DNA from: Sphaeroforma sirkka
Taxonomy: Eukaryota; Opisthokonta; Ichthyosporea; Ichthyophonida
Length of the DNA stretch: 31,956 bases
Reading direction: 5' to 3'
Assembly: GCA_001586965.3 (NCBI GenBank)
Contig: LUCW03002234.1
Span: 1 to 31,956, forward strand
The translations under genes and the position numbers were made by a program. Below the pieces are notes generated by a model, which saw nothing but the letters and a program-made list of their open reading frames with translations, searched no databases and had not been told where the DNA came from. Shown piece by piece: positions 1 through 11,156 of the stretch (the first letter of the stretch is position 1; each line of letters starts with the position of its first letter).

Positions 1-880
1 GTGTAGATATACATTTGGATGTCGCTGAGTGTACTCTGTAGTAGATCGTAGTGCGCATCGCTTATTTTTTCTTTTTTTAGTGGTAGTTATTGTTTGTATT
101 AATTATTTGAGGTATAGTGACAAATGTCTTCAGCATGCTGTCGAGATATGGGCCACCCCCATGAAATGCTTCTTTTGGTAATGAGAATATAGTAGGCGCG
201 CCTCCAATCTAATATAATAATCATTTTTGTATAAGCTTCAAACGGTTCTGCAATCTGCAGCTGTATTGTACAATTTTTTCTACTCACGCCGACGATTTGT
301 CTGCAAAATATATACTACAAACCCTGGTACATCTGTTCTTCACTTGTGCATGGATATAACAGAATACAGTACTGTAGGTATAAGACATTTCATCGATGGT
401 TACAATTATGGATTCTTGCTAGTACTGAAATACTCAAAGAAACAAACCCCATCTCCATCCTTGGTTATTAATTTCTAGTCCCTGGTTGCACGCAATCTGT
501 TGGTTCCACCTCTAAATTTCTCATTTCTGCGGAAGCTAGGCCTGCGCACAGTAGTGTATGTGCGATGAAGAACCTTTTCTCCCGTCCAGTCCCACAACCC
601 CATTCTAGATTGCTCGTCAGTTGCTGTATCATAGTTTGAATCCATTTTCTTCGTCTGGAACTAAAGTTGTCGCTGTGAACAGCCGTGAGCACGAATGTTT
701 GTCTTTCGAAACTCGTCATCTTTTGCGAATTTAATCGTACCACAGATGTCTTTTTCAGACATCGAAAACCTAAATGTAGATTTTACGAGGCAGAAGACAT
801 CCGCCTCGTCCACATGCCCATCGTTGACAATATGGTAGACAACTGTCAGTGTGGTTCACGCTCTTGTTGTTGATATTGGT
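1..880. other. Unassigned stretch upstream of the phosphatase gene
   Basis: I see no recognisable gene here. Open frames exist on both strands (for example 227-478 on + and 468-743 on -), but none shows a motif I know or a convincing start. There is a T-rich tract at about 64-78. A short frame containing an ATG at about 812 could hold an upstream first exon of the gene that follows, but I cannot show a splice junction for it. Confidence 0.5.
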
Positions 881-1743
881 GCGCTAAATTTTACGAGAGT
901 CGCTTTGTACGTAAATGTGTCTTTGCCAGACTTGACGCACCGCCCATCTCTAACAAGTACATACTATTTTTCACTGGTTTTGCAGGAACCATTCACTCGG
1001 ATTTCTAGCGTCGGAGGTGCTGGACACACTCTTAGGTGAGTAGTCATACATTCAAAAGCTGCGGTTCTGGTTGTCGCAGACGATATAGGAGAAGTAAACA
1101 GACCACTGGTGGCAGATCCTTCTTTCCATCATGAATGTCGATGCGGTAGAGTATACGTCGTGTTGAAAATGAAGCGTAACGTCGGTTTCGCATTTGACCA
1201 GTCAAGGAATTTTGCACTGGCACAATGTTCTGTCAAATACAGATCGTCGCAATCACCCAGTCTTGATCCACTGCAATAAGGAAAACATAAGAGTTGGCTG
1301 TATGATCGGTTGTCTGCGAAAGGCGCAGAAGTGGTCCATGATTTTCTTGTTCGATGAATATCAACGCTCTTCTGGTACCAAGGTACGCTATCATCGGCTT
1401 TTGATAAATCTAGCAGGCCTCAAGGCGGAATTGTTGATCGAATATTTCGTGAAAGCACTGAATCTTATCTCTACTTTGATTGGAGACAAGGTGCATCAGA
1501 CAATGGAACCCTCCTGGTGTTCACCACCTTGGGTCCTAAGCGAACGGTCGTTGTACAATTAGCATTGAGCGAAGCTTTGTGCTTTTGTTCGTGTCATTGC
1601 TCATCACCGTACGTTGTATGTGAAGTAGGAATGACCATCAGATTTTTGACATATAGGTCCGTATCTTAGATCAGCAGTTTATTGAGCTCTTCAACATCAA
1701 CACCATTGCAATCGACAAGAGGATACAATTAGCCGAGTGGTGA
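881..1743 (+). CDS. Siw14/PFA-DSP-like atypical dual-specificity phosphatase, three likely exons, 5' end unsure, possibly a pseudogene
   Basis: Family members are small soluble CX5R phosphatases; yeast Siw14 hydrolyses inositol pyrophosphates. Likely exons are 881-1035, 1202-1382 and 1657-1743. Exon 1 starts with ALNFTRVALYV and SLPDLTH and reaches QEPFT, matching the family's LNF-V...YRS-PDL and QEPF blocks. Exon 2 has NHPVLIHCNK, then GCMIGCLRKAQKWS and LFDEYQRSSGTK. Exon 3 has VRILDQQFIELF and ends at TGA 1741-1743. Joining exon 2 to exon 3 gives GTK-VRILDQQF, exactly the family's continuation. The usual HCxxGKHRTG loop reads HCNKENIRVG: Cys and Arg of CX5R remain, but the Gly-Lys-His part is lost. 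The stretch between QEPFT and NHPVLIHC is about 20 residues shorter than I expect, and the first exon or start codon is not visible. Family assignment is firm; activity is doubtful. Confidence 0.75.
1036..1201 (+). other. Putative intron 1 of the Siw14-like gene
   Basis: The donor reads AG|GTGAGT, a near-perfect consensus, and the acceptor reads TTTGACCAG|TC. A branch-like GTAAC lies about 25 bases before the acceptor. The 166-base intron joins the flanking frames without a shift. The joined protein is shorter than relatives in this part, so a different acceptor or an extra small exon remains possible. Confidence 0.5.
1383..1656 (+). other. Intron 2 of the Siw14-like gene
   Basis: The donor is AAG|GTACGC and the acceptor is CATATAG|GTCC, giving a 274-base GT-AG intron. 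Removing it joins GTK directly to VRILDQQFIELF, the order found in the family, in frame. The open frame that runs past the donor to 1562 is intron sequence and does not match the family. Confidence 0.8.
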
Positions 1744-3213
1744 TAAATCGAATGTAGAACGATTTCAGGTATGAACCTGAACTCATTCGGGCGCTGGAAC
1801 TTCGAATATAGTGTACTGTTTGCGATATTGAGTGAAATCCCGTTTTTCTATTCGCTTGAACTTCTATAGCATTATGGATGATAGAAAACCTGTCATGTCA
1901 TGGAGTAAAACGTCTTTCACCCTAGTACGGTAGTACCTCAGCGAAAAGCGTCGATTTTAAAACTAGTCGACGAGAAACAGTTTTTGTGAACTTCCTTGAC
2001 AACAAAGGATTGGCTACCATTTCTCCTCACCGATCATGTGCTGAGCTGCTGAAAATCTGGTGTGGTGGGAAGTAAGCATAACGTACGAAATCACCGTTGC
2101 CGAAGTGCATGAATTTCACCTCACTCACCGCCGCTACTTGAGCCGCCTGTCGGAAATTTGATATATACTTTTTGGTGTGTATGACTACCAATTTAGCACA
2201 AGCATAAGCGCCGACATGGTCAGAAAAGCGAAATCACGCGGGTGGGTGCGCTATAAACATGCTTTGTATGGCACAGAGTATATTCTGGCTGTATAATATT
2301 GTTTGTATCTCACTATACACCCATTGGTGGAGTCTAGTTGAAATAATAAACCTGACTGCTAAATCTCTCTCACATACGGATGCGAGAACAAACGAAGGAG
2401 TACCGGCCTTAGCGGCAGTTGGTATTGTAATTTTCTTAGCTGTAGTGAAGTCGAAAGGGGACAAGTCAATATTTTCATAGCATATTGGCCCATTAAAATG
2501 TATATCCGATACAGTATTCCGTTTGGCAAGCCTTACAGTTCTGATTTCTTGCGAGCTCGAGGGAGTGATTGTAGCGGTAAAGGTGTGATCATAGCTATGG
2601 ATTTACGGTCGAACACTATTTGGCCATTGCAAATACCAAGATCGGGAGGTGCAGATTGTACGGAAGCCATCGCCGGAAGAGTTTCTCTACGCCTGTGGAA
2701 ACTGGATTGTGCAAACTTGACCCCTCACGATTATGTCATTGCCCAATTTGAATGAGGATTCAGCGTAAGGAGGGTTTTAAATCACTTAATTGGCCGCTAC
2801 TGGTATATCCATATATGTATTGGAAGGCTGCATTCTACTTGCCAATTTGGAAATGTCGAATTCGAATTTCATTGGCGAGCTGACTCTGTCTTTCTCGAGA
2901 GTGAAGATCGCTGCTACACTTGAGGGCTGACAATCAGGGGTTGTCTAAAAATGCAACCGGAGTTGTCTTCCTTCAGTACAACTGTGGGACCAGCCGGTCT
3001 GTATTTTGCGTTATATTAATTCATACCCCACCCATATTGTGTTGCCCGATCGATTGGTGTGGTGCCCGCCTGTCCAAACCAGAATTTCACTGTGCTCCTG
3101 TGTATTTATTTTTTATCATGTAAAATTGGAATTACTTCTCAGATTCGTATGAGCCACCCGCTTTCATCAGCACTTCTTGTATTTCCTTATGGACACTAAC
3201 TGCTGGCTGTACT

Positions 3214-3249
3214 GATGGCGACCGTTGCCTTCTGGTTACTGTCGCCATC
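3214..3249. repeat. Small inverted repeat
   Basis: GATGGCGAC at 3214-3222 is matched by its exact complement GTCGCCATC at 3241-3249, with 18 bases between. The function is unknown. Confidence 0.7.
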
Positions 3250-3560
3250 ATCCATATATTTTTATGTCTGTTGTTTCAGCATATCGATATCCTCCTGAAC
3301 ACTTGTTAGCTAATAATGAGCATGGGATTCAAGGAGGCCGAAGTCGACCGACATGACGTATTGGATCTTTAGTATCTTCTGCAGCAATTTGTTTTCGAGA
3401 GCCACTTGCGTTTTCGAATCATTTTCAGCTTGGAAATTGGGTGCCTCAATTTCGAATTGAGAATTACGATATCGTTCCATTTTTTGCAAGATTTGAAATC
3501 TGTCTTGTTGTAAAAAAGATCCATAAAGGCGCACATCTACAACTCTTGTGCGTGCTCGAA

Positions 3561-3592
3561 AAAAATAAGTACTCTGAAAAATAAGTACTCTG
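3561..3592. repeat. Perfect 16-bp tandem duplication
   Basis: AAAAATAAGTACTCTG occurs twice head to tail (3561-3576 and 3577-3592). It looks like a recent slippage duplication. Confidence 0.85.
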
Positions 3593-4414
3593 GGACATGA
3601 CCTATTACCTCCACCTCTTGAATGGCCTGCTTCCCTGGTACGTCGAAGTCAAATTGTTAGATCAAGGTTTAGACGTCATCCTTCTCAGGTGCTCGCGCAA
3701 TTGTTGCAGTGTTCGCCGTGGCGACCTCAAGAGTCTGTTTGAGCACTGTGCTCATAACATAAATTGACTGTTTCTGTTGTAGGAATAGCACGATCCTTCA
3801 AAATTCACTGTCGGATTGTCACTAATCTACTTGGAGGTGAGGTTTCATAACGTCAACTTTTTCTAGTATACCCTTAATACGTTGGTTTATACTACTTCGA
3901 TGTGTACTGTACTCAAAGTGCTCATTGAATCAAAGAGTGTTGCGAGATAATCATTTAAGTATCATTTGTTATGTATAGGCAAGATCGAACGCACCACGCG
4001 TCTGCGATGCCCGGTCTAGACAAAAAAGTCCCAATGTATAATGAACATCCCATGTCGTATCACCTTTCATGTAAATAGTGGCACAAAAATAGGTCATAGC
4101 TGTTAATACATGCGTTACATTCACGAGATACACATTCCAAAACTTAGGTGAATTAAAGCGTATCTACTGTCCATTGCCCGTTGAATATCGAACATCATGA
4201 TTTATACCAAGATCGACGCGGACAAAGTCAAGGTTATTCCACGTTAATCAGCTAAATTTCAGCACAGTCGGTTCTGATTTGCGAGCAACATGCATTATCT
4301 TACAGAAACGTGATTCTATACATAAAATTAACCCGAATCCAACAGCGCTTTATTTCATGCCCAATACTCGTATATCAAGGATGACACTCTCGTCTTGAGG
4401 CGCATTCTTCTGCC

Positions 4415-6300
4415 TTAGTGATATGACCCGGTATTTCTTTCACTTGACTTGCACCTTAGGTTGAATCTTACACTGATATTTGTGGAAACCTCCAGTGCCA
4501 GCAGAACCATTTCACTTCTCGACAAATGCGTACATTCCTCACTGTGTCTACCGTTCCACCTACCATTAGGTTCACAAGTTGGATCATTCGCCATTGCGAT
4601 ATGCCCCACTCTAGTTCTTGACCTCTTTATATTTAGGCTTGGGTAGTGGTGGTTGCTGAATAGTTTTGTTAGAGGGTGCACTTCGGAAGTTGATGGTAGT
4701 TTTTTGGACATCAGCAGGTTGATATGCTTTTGATTGACATCCACCTTTTATCTTCTTTATCTCCTTTGCTATGCCCTTCTATAGGAAAGTTTCATGATAC
4801 CATAGAAACGTACTTCGTTTGAAATCTCACGAACCTTGTCTGAATAAGATTGATGCAAATCTGCATATTCTGTCACTTGATCTCTCTCATAAAGGATCGA
4901 CCAGAAGATAGTCTGTATCCAATAGCACACACATGTTTGAATTTTCCTCGGGTGTGTCCATAGTTTTGAACACACGGTAACTGCGTATCTAGATTCAATA
5001 GGTACTAAGATACTGGCGTTCCTTGATCCGGAGGGACTACGATTGATACCAATATCTCCGGTTGACGGTCCGTCAAAAAATAGTGGGATGATAATCTTGC
5101 TTTACTCTTTCCACGTCTTAGCTGCGCCAGAGTAGCTTTCGCCTTTTCCAACTTGTTATACTAATATGAGAAGATGGTTTAAAGCTCTGCTGTTGTATTT
5201 CAAACCTAAGATTCTTCCCGAAGCTTGCTGTAAGCTTGATCCGATAAAACGCTTCTAGATTCTAGACAAACTTGCCAAACTACTCGTATCAATAGGCTCC
5301 TGACTGTCCTTTCGGTCCGGTCGGTATGTAGAGGGCAACTTACCTGCAACCTTGACGAACTTCATGTTCTCTAGAGTTTTCTCGATCCAGTTAACTTGCA
5401 GTTCAGAATCTAACTTAAACTAATAATGACTTGCCTACAAAGATACAGAATAACTTTCTCATGTCTACCTGCATCCAATACTATAGTATCACTAAAGTTT
5501 ATTCTTCGTATACAATCCCTGCTTCTTCAAATGGAAGCTCAGATTATATATGTCCTGATTGTTGTTGGCCATGCAGTCAACTCTCATCGTCCTCAACAAA
5601 TCTCGACGAATTCGCCAAACGGCCTGTCTGGGGTGCTGATGGGAAATCGGTGTGCAAGGGAGCAAGTTGCGGTCACACAGTTAGTTCCTGTCTCGGAAAG
5701 TCCGGGTTGACCTGAGTCGCCGAGTGTTGCCTAAAGTGCTTCCTTCAGATGCCATCAGAGATCGTGACTCTTTTGCTGACGGTTGGGGGCGCGGAGACTC
5801 AGAACTAGTTGTCCGAGGCAACGGCATATCTTTGCGATTAGTTGCCATCTCATAAGCCAGAGTCACAACGTGCAGGGCAATGAATCTAATATCAGTGTGG
5901 GGAAGTCAATAAGCTAGTTCTTTGATAGCGTACCACGTTAGACTCGAAAAGCTGCCGTCATGTTTTGTAGACAAGATTGAAGGTAGTCGTCACTGATACC
6001 CTTCTTTAAATCTTGTAGAAAACATTGCAAACTGGAATATTCATATCCAAAATACTTTGTTGACGCGTACATTATGTATCGTGGCGACAACGTTCCATCT
6101 GGCATAGTCTTACGTACGTCCGAAAAAGATTGTGGTGTGCCTTTTGAATACTTGCTACCTTTGCCGCATTTTGATAGTTCTCAATTATTTCCCTATTGTC
6201 AGACATCCGGATATCATCTATCCATTGGTTAATTAAATATCAAAACTGATTTTCTCTCTGGCTCGATCTCAGAATCAGACACACTCCATCATCTGCCCTT
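4415..6300 (-). mobile_element. Decayed gag-like remnant of an LTR retrotransposon
   Basis: This is a fossil on the minus strand, with many breaks. The clearest part, about 4526-4576, encodes CEPNGRWNGRH followed by EEC. It closely resembles NGKWNGRHDPVKC in the gag zinc region of the full-length element at 22773-30417, so I call it gag-like. Coding-like pieces further upstream (about 4770-4975, and 5700-6300 rich in S, R and P) fit a gag polyprotein by position only. The orientation is opposite to the LTR fragment that follows at 6660-7240, so this is either a separate insertion or an inverted piece. Start and end are approximate. Confidence 0.45.
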
Positions 6301-6659
6301 TCGTAATCCATCGTTGTATCGTCATCAGAATGATCACTTCCTGCTTCATCTGCAGTTCCTTCACCCTTTTCAGATTGCTTGTCTTCGATATTCTTCTTCT
6401 CGGCCACTTTTTGTTAAACTTCCTGATAAGGTCTCTTCAGATCCCGAATTTTATTGTGGAATCCCACAGTTGAACCCTTTTCCTCGTGATCATCTTTCTC
6501 AGCAGTCATAGCCTCTTATCCTTCCGGCTCGCGCTCTTTAGATTGGTTCTCCAAGCAGCTCCAAATTCGCGACCTTCTAACGTTTATGTTTGAATACCAA
6601 ATAGTTCTTGTCACTATAATCCGATGGTGATGGTACCAAATCCTCCAACGCGTGTCGCT

Positions 6660-6820
6660 CACAGTAAACGTTAAAAGGACACTAAATAAAAAAATGTACA
6701 TTCGTTACTACATATATGCACATACTTACCTAGATAAGACATGACCGGAACCACTTTACATAGTACAAACTAGATCGGTCCTCCACGGAAGTTAGTAGTT
6801 CTCACATCTACCGGGGGCTA
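6660..6820 (+). mobile_element. 3' end of the internal region of an old LTR element
   Basis: Several blocks match, in order, the last 200 bases before the 3' LTR of the full-length element: GCACATACTTAC, AAGACATGACCGGAACC, AACTAGATCG and GGGGGCTAT. The piece runs directly into an LTR-like sequence at 6821. It is an old fossil copy with only this 3' tail left. Confidence 0.7.
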
Positions 6821-7240
6821 TCTAAAAATAATTCCTATAGTCAGTATAAAACATCAAGATCAGATGAGATAAGACATTGGGTTTTGCCTATATTTAGATA
6901 TTTATAAACAACTTATTTTTCCAATAAATCCAGTGTTCTAAATTCACTTTGATAACTCGTGTAGCCTGAGTATACTTGGCTATATTTGAGACAAGAGTAG
7001 ATATATGAAACTATATACTAAATGATATATAAATTCTGAACTATTACTTATGATTATGGCCCTCCAGCCAATCGCTTAAATCCAAAAAGTCATTGTCTTT
7101 TTCTCTCTTCAGGACGATCTTTGTTTATATTTGGCAATGTATCAACAAGGTTCACATACCTCTACCTATCTACAATAAGGCCATGTGAGCTATGAAACCT
7201 AGGTACATCCAACAAAAAAACATAATACAGCTGCTAATGC
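6821..7240 (+). mobile_element. Diverged, 3'-truncated LTR of the same family as the full-length element
   Basis: The sequence aligns with the 596-bp LTR of the element at 22773-30417 from its first bases. Shared landmarks are CAGTATAAAACATCAAGATCA, the GTTCTAAATTCACTTTGAT block, AGCCTGAGTAT, TTCTGAACTA and the T-rich part before CTTCAG. Similarity fades at about 7240, so the last quarter is missing. It is clearly older than the other LTR copies. Confidence 0.8.
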
Positions 7241-7544
7241 TCAAACCGACCCATTTTCAATCATAAATACACGATAGCAACTCTATTTAGAGTCAACGAG
7301 TGAGTTTTTACATATGGACAATATTTATTTCTGATAGCGTAAGCTTTTCTAAGTTCCTGTCGACATTATCACCGATTTTTTGTCCGTCCCCAAAAATCGT
7401 CAGTGACACCTTTTTTTCGGCTGGAATGGGTTTTGCCCATTTGAGACCCTATACAAAATAATAAATAGGCCTTCTTCAGAATGTCTGAATATGAACAAAT
7501 AAATTACCACTATGAATATACGCTTTCGGTCCCTGCGGCTTCTC
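7241..7544. other. Gene-free stretch between LTR fragment and LINE
   Basis: No gene is seen. The stretch holds a small hairpin (AATGGG/CCCATT, arms 7425-7430 and 7436-7441). A second hairpin lies at its right edge (7535-7550, next entry). Confidence 0.5.
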
Positions 7545-7550
7545 AGCCGC
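7535..7550 (+). other. Perfect 6-bp stem, 4-base loop hairpin near the 3' end of LINE copy A
   Basis: GCGGCT-TCTC-AGCCGC is a perfect stem-loop followed by a T-rich stretch on the plus strand. It sits at or just beyond the 3' end of the minus-strand LINE. It may mark the LINE 3' untranslated region or be chance. Confidence 0.5.
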
Positions 7551-8544
7551 GTTTTATTATTTCAATTTGGGTAAATTGTTATATGTTTACACGCACATCA
7601 GGCTTCGAAGGGAACTTGTCGAACTGCCGCGAGAAGCTCGGGGCGAGTGATGCATCGATGTAAGGCATACGGTGCGTATGTCACGACGATAGATACAGAA
7701 TACCTCTATCATTGGGTGGGAGTAAAAACTTATGTGCCATTATGTGGAATAAGGCTTGCCTACACTCGTATTGGTAACATGGTCCAAGTCAGTCTGAGTA
7801 CTTCTGAACGTGATACCAGGAAGGGTGAGGTTGTCATCCACAATTCTGTTTCGGAGCGACGTTGGAGCATGTTCGATACCACACCAACAACTGATTAGAA
7901 TATTCTGATTAGTCATAGCAGGAAGTATCATAGGCGGTATCAAAGTCTCGAAGATTTGGTCTGTACCGAAATCTGGAAGTAGTACTTCAGCAGAGTGATG
8001 AGACGGGGTATAGGGAATAACAATTTATCGACAAGTACTAGATGGGGATACATTGGTGCCCACTGTTCATGGAGAAGAAAGCTCTCGAGATCTTCGTGGA
8101 GAGTCCATATGCCGTGTTAGTCATGCCGATTCTATAGCTGTTGTAGTAAGTCCAGTCCAATTGACAGTAAATTGGAGCCCACCTGAATATTTCTTATTAA
8201 CTAGTACAAGCGAAGTGGCTGGAAGTAAATGTCTTATCTCCGGGGTGCACTGGACAGAGACATCCACCATTACGATAATCAAGAAATTCGAACAGGAACG
8301 TGTTTGTTGCGATCATGGCACAAAGGCGGATTGGGGAGTGTTCACGACAATGGGTAAAACTATCAGTGGAGGGCTTGTCTCGGTCCGTGAAGGAGAACTC
8401 TCCCCTTATATTATAGGTCGATAGTATTATTGGCGGCGAGCCTTACCTGCTATCCCTTCTGTGAGGCGTCGTGTGGATTATGTTGGATCTACTCGCGGAG
8501 CTTCCGGAGTTCTTTCTGATAAGGTGTGCACCTCCCCCTCGATT

Positions 8545-10245
8545 CTATGTCAGCGTAAATACCGAACGGGAATTTGTCCGGTCTTTCACGTGTCCAAGCG
8601 GGACTCGTAAGTGGGGTTTATGGTTTTGTACTGTTGACCAGTCCAGATGTAGTCCCAGGCAGGCACCACGGTACTCCGCGAATTGGCGTGCTGGAAGTAA
8701 TCCGCCAGAGCAAAAGAGCCGTATGCGCTGAAATGGGAGTTTCTGGAATATAGTGCCTGTTATGATGGCTGTTACTTGGATTAGTGCTGAGTTCATGTAC
8801 CGCTCATACAGCGGCTTCAACGCTGCATGCCATATAGGTGAAGCCCGTGTAATGATGTTCAAACCATATGTGGCCGTTGAAAGAGTGAATGTCTTAAATA
8901 TTTACATCCGATTTCGCAGATGGCGCCAGCTGAATCCATGAAAACCATAAACCCGGAAGGATACTTTAGCTGAACTAATGCTGCCATGAGGTAGTTCATG
9001 TGCTTTAAAAAGTCGATACTCGGTATGCCCTGGAACAGTTGAAACCCTAAGTATTTGAAAGGCTGTGGATATGTGTCAGAGAGTTCCGCCGCCATGGGCA
9101 TGGGAAGAATAAGTGGGCGTCTGTTGAGAGTATTCGCAGTTAAGAGCCTACTAGCGTTGGCGTGAAGAGATGACCTTTGACACGGAGAGGCGGTACCGCA
9201 TATAGTATACTCGACAATCTCTTTCGGCGCTAAGAATCTCTTGTTATAGACCGAATTGGCGACCCCAATCATCAATCGCGTTCAGGAAGGGTTGCAGACA
9301 AACAGACTGCGTAGCATGGATGCGTGTGTCATCTACAAAGGGGTATGAACAGAAAAGGTTCGGCCGAAATTGCGCAAGCATAATAGCCAGGGGATCCATA
9401 TAGATGATAAAAGCCTGTAGACTGACAATCGAACCCTGGAGTATGTCATTCGTTCTAAGGAGTTGAGGTGGAAGCTCTCCACGATACGCCACCCGTATGG
9501 GAATATTCACGAACAATGCACGGAGGCAGTTTATTCAGCACTCTGACATTCCACCGTGGCGCAACAGCATCCACATGCGGAAGGACCACCTTATCGTATG
9601 CTTTGGTTATGTCTAGACTCACATCATTCCAGGCATCCTGGGATCGTGTTTCAGATTCAATCGCGGCGAGGGCAAGAGTATGATAGGAGTAGTGCGATTT
9701 GGAAGGTACATGGGTGGTTGATCTGGGGTGATTTGTTATCCGCTGTAAGAACCACTTTTCAAAAAATGCGACGAATAATCTGCGCTAAGGATATCGGTCG
9801 GAAATTGGCAATCGATGCAATATCCGTGTCTGCTTCCTTCGGACGAGCTGCCAAGAGAATGTGGTTGAGAGCTTTAAGGAATGTACCAGTCAATAAGAGG
9901 GCGGAAAATGCTTCAGCCAATACTTAAGTGGGCTGTCAGAGTCAGGGCGTCCCATAGTCCGGGGAGGTCATTTGATCGTTATACTGCGGCCTTCAGGAGA
10001 AGGATATGAGTACCATCCGGACCAAGACCCTTGTTTAGATAGTGCAGTATTGCCTCCAGCACCATCTCCGAGTGAATAACTGCATCTGATGGACGAGTTA
10101 ATGTTGTGTCCGGTAGTATGACGTGTGGGTTAGTTGAGTTGAAGAGATCTTGGTAGTAATCCGTCAGTGCAGCGCCCGTATCATGGACACCCGGTATACA
10201 AGGTTGACGCGGTGATCGACGTTGATGTGCGATGTCCTTATACAT
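8545..10245 (-). pseudogene. LINE reverse transcriptase remnant
   Basis: GLGPDGTHILLLKA (GPDG at 10012-10023) is the early LINE motif with consensus GKAPGPDGI. The catalytic box FVDDT lies at 9328-9342 on the minus strand, preceded by LQGSIVSLQAFIIYMDPL, which corresponds to the PQGSxLSPLLFxxYxxDL motif. Downstream, NAIDDWGRQFGL and, near 8850, ITRASPIWHAALKPLY match the thumb and connection region of LINE polymerases. Frames shift several times, so it is a pseudogene. Confidence 0.85.
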
Positions 10246-10259
10246 CTGGATGTTGTGCT

Positions 10260-11150
10260 GGGCAACCGATCGCGGGCGGAGCGTGTGATTCGGCAGTTTG
10301 CCAGGGTTTGCTGCTTAACGCCAGATTTGATCTAGTATACACTCCAATCCGTCTGACGGTCCATGTATTGTCAGGTATGATCGTAACAGATGTTAATGTT
10401 CCCGGATCTCAGCCTGAAACAACAGGGTGCGGGCCTTGTCGTATAGACGATGCAGTCGGTAGCGATATCGGTTGTAACCGTGGGATGGAAGACTCCGGTA
10501 CTGAGCGGTGATCGAGACGAAGGCACTCGCCGAAGACGGATTACTAGTTGATCACCTGAAGATCGAGTTCAAATTTGTGGTCCTCGTCACCGTGATCCAC
10601 AAGAAGGTACGTTTGAAGAGAGGCTGGGGTTGTCGGCCTGTGGTACGCATGCTCTGTACCGGTAAATCCACCTTTTTTGTAGACTCCAGACACCGATAGT
10701 AGTGGTCTCTACCGTCTTTCTGCGGGGTCCATGGATCGTGTATGTGTGACCATACTGTCTAGCTTTAAAATTGAAATCACCCCCAAATGACATCTGGTTG
10801 GAAGTTGCCGATCTCAGAAAGATTCACATAGTGTTCAACTTCTGCCTCTGTTAACGAGTTGAGTCGAGAGGTAGAATACAGACATTCAAATACCAGAGCA
10901 GAGAAGAAAACCGCATATGGTGATGAATGTATGAGGTGTAGGGTTTGTGTAGGGGTTGTGTCGGGTAGTGTGATGTAAGACATAATGATTCGTAGAAGAA
11001 CGCATATGATTTAGGGAAGTCACATTATGTCATATTTCAACCACACACATAACATCAACATGATCCGAAATCGATATAATATTCAAACCCTTACTTGATA
11101 TGACGGAGTATCCACGTTGAGATCTCGTGGGTTAAGAAGTGTCACCCGCA
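10260..11150 (-). pseudogene. LINE AP-endonuclease remnant
   Basis: GGDFN at 10770-10784 (minus strand), followed by KARQYGH, is the GGDFNA-x-x-x-x-WG signature of AP-like LINE endonucleases, which nick the target DNA. Just upstream, a frame with LTEAEVEHYVNLSEIG and DVIWG shows the approach to that motif. The domain is split over several frames and is not functional as it stands. Confidence 0.7.
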
Positions 11151-11156
11151 TAGGTC

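Larger units (their letters stand above)
1744..4414. other. Unassigned stretch with scattered open frames
   Basis: No motif is recognised here. Frames with a coding-like look lie at 2234-2464 and about 2035-2216 (-), 2498-2755 (+) and 3310-3534 (-, rich in Q, E and K and possibly coiled coil). None has a convincing start or known domain. From about 3600 to 4400 I see only AT-rich sequence without long frames. The stretch may be old, eroded transposon or gene remains. Confidence 0.45.

Noticed and set aside
1383-1562. Continuation of the phosphatase frame past 1382 as coding sequence
   Set aside because: It does not match the family, whereas splicing to 1657 gives an exact family continuation.
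7535-7550. Histone 3' stem-loop (6-bp stem, 4-base loop)
   Set aside because: The stem lacks the GGYYYT/ARRRCC pattern, the flanks are not ACCCA-like, and no histone frame lies nearby.
9468-9927. Plus-strand open frames opposite the LINE polymerase
   Set aside because: They are antisense to clear reverse transcriptase motifs on the minus strand and show no motif of their own.
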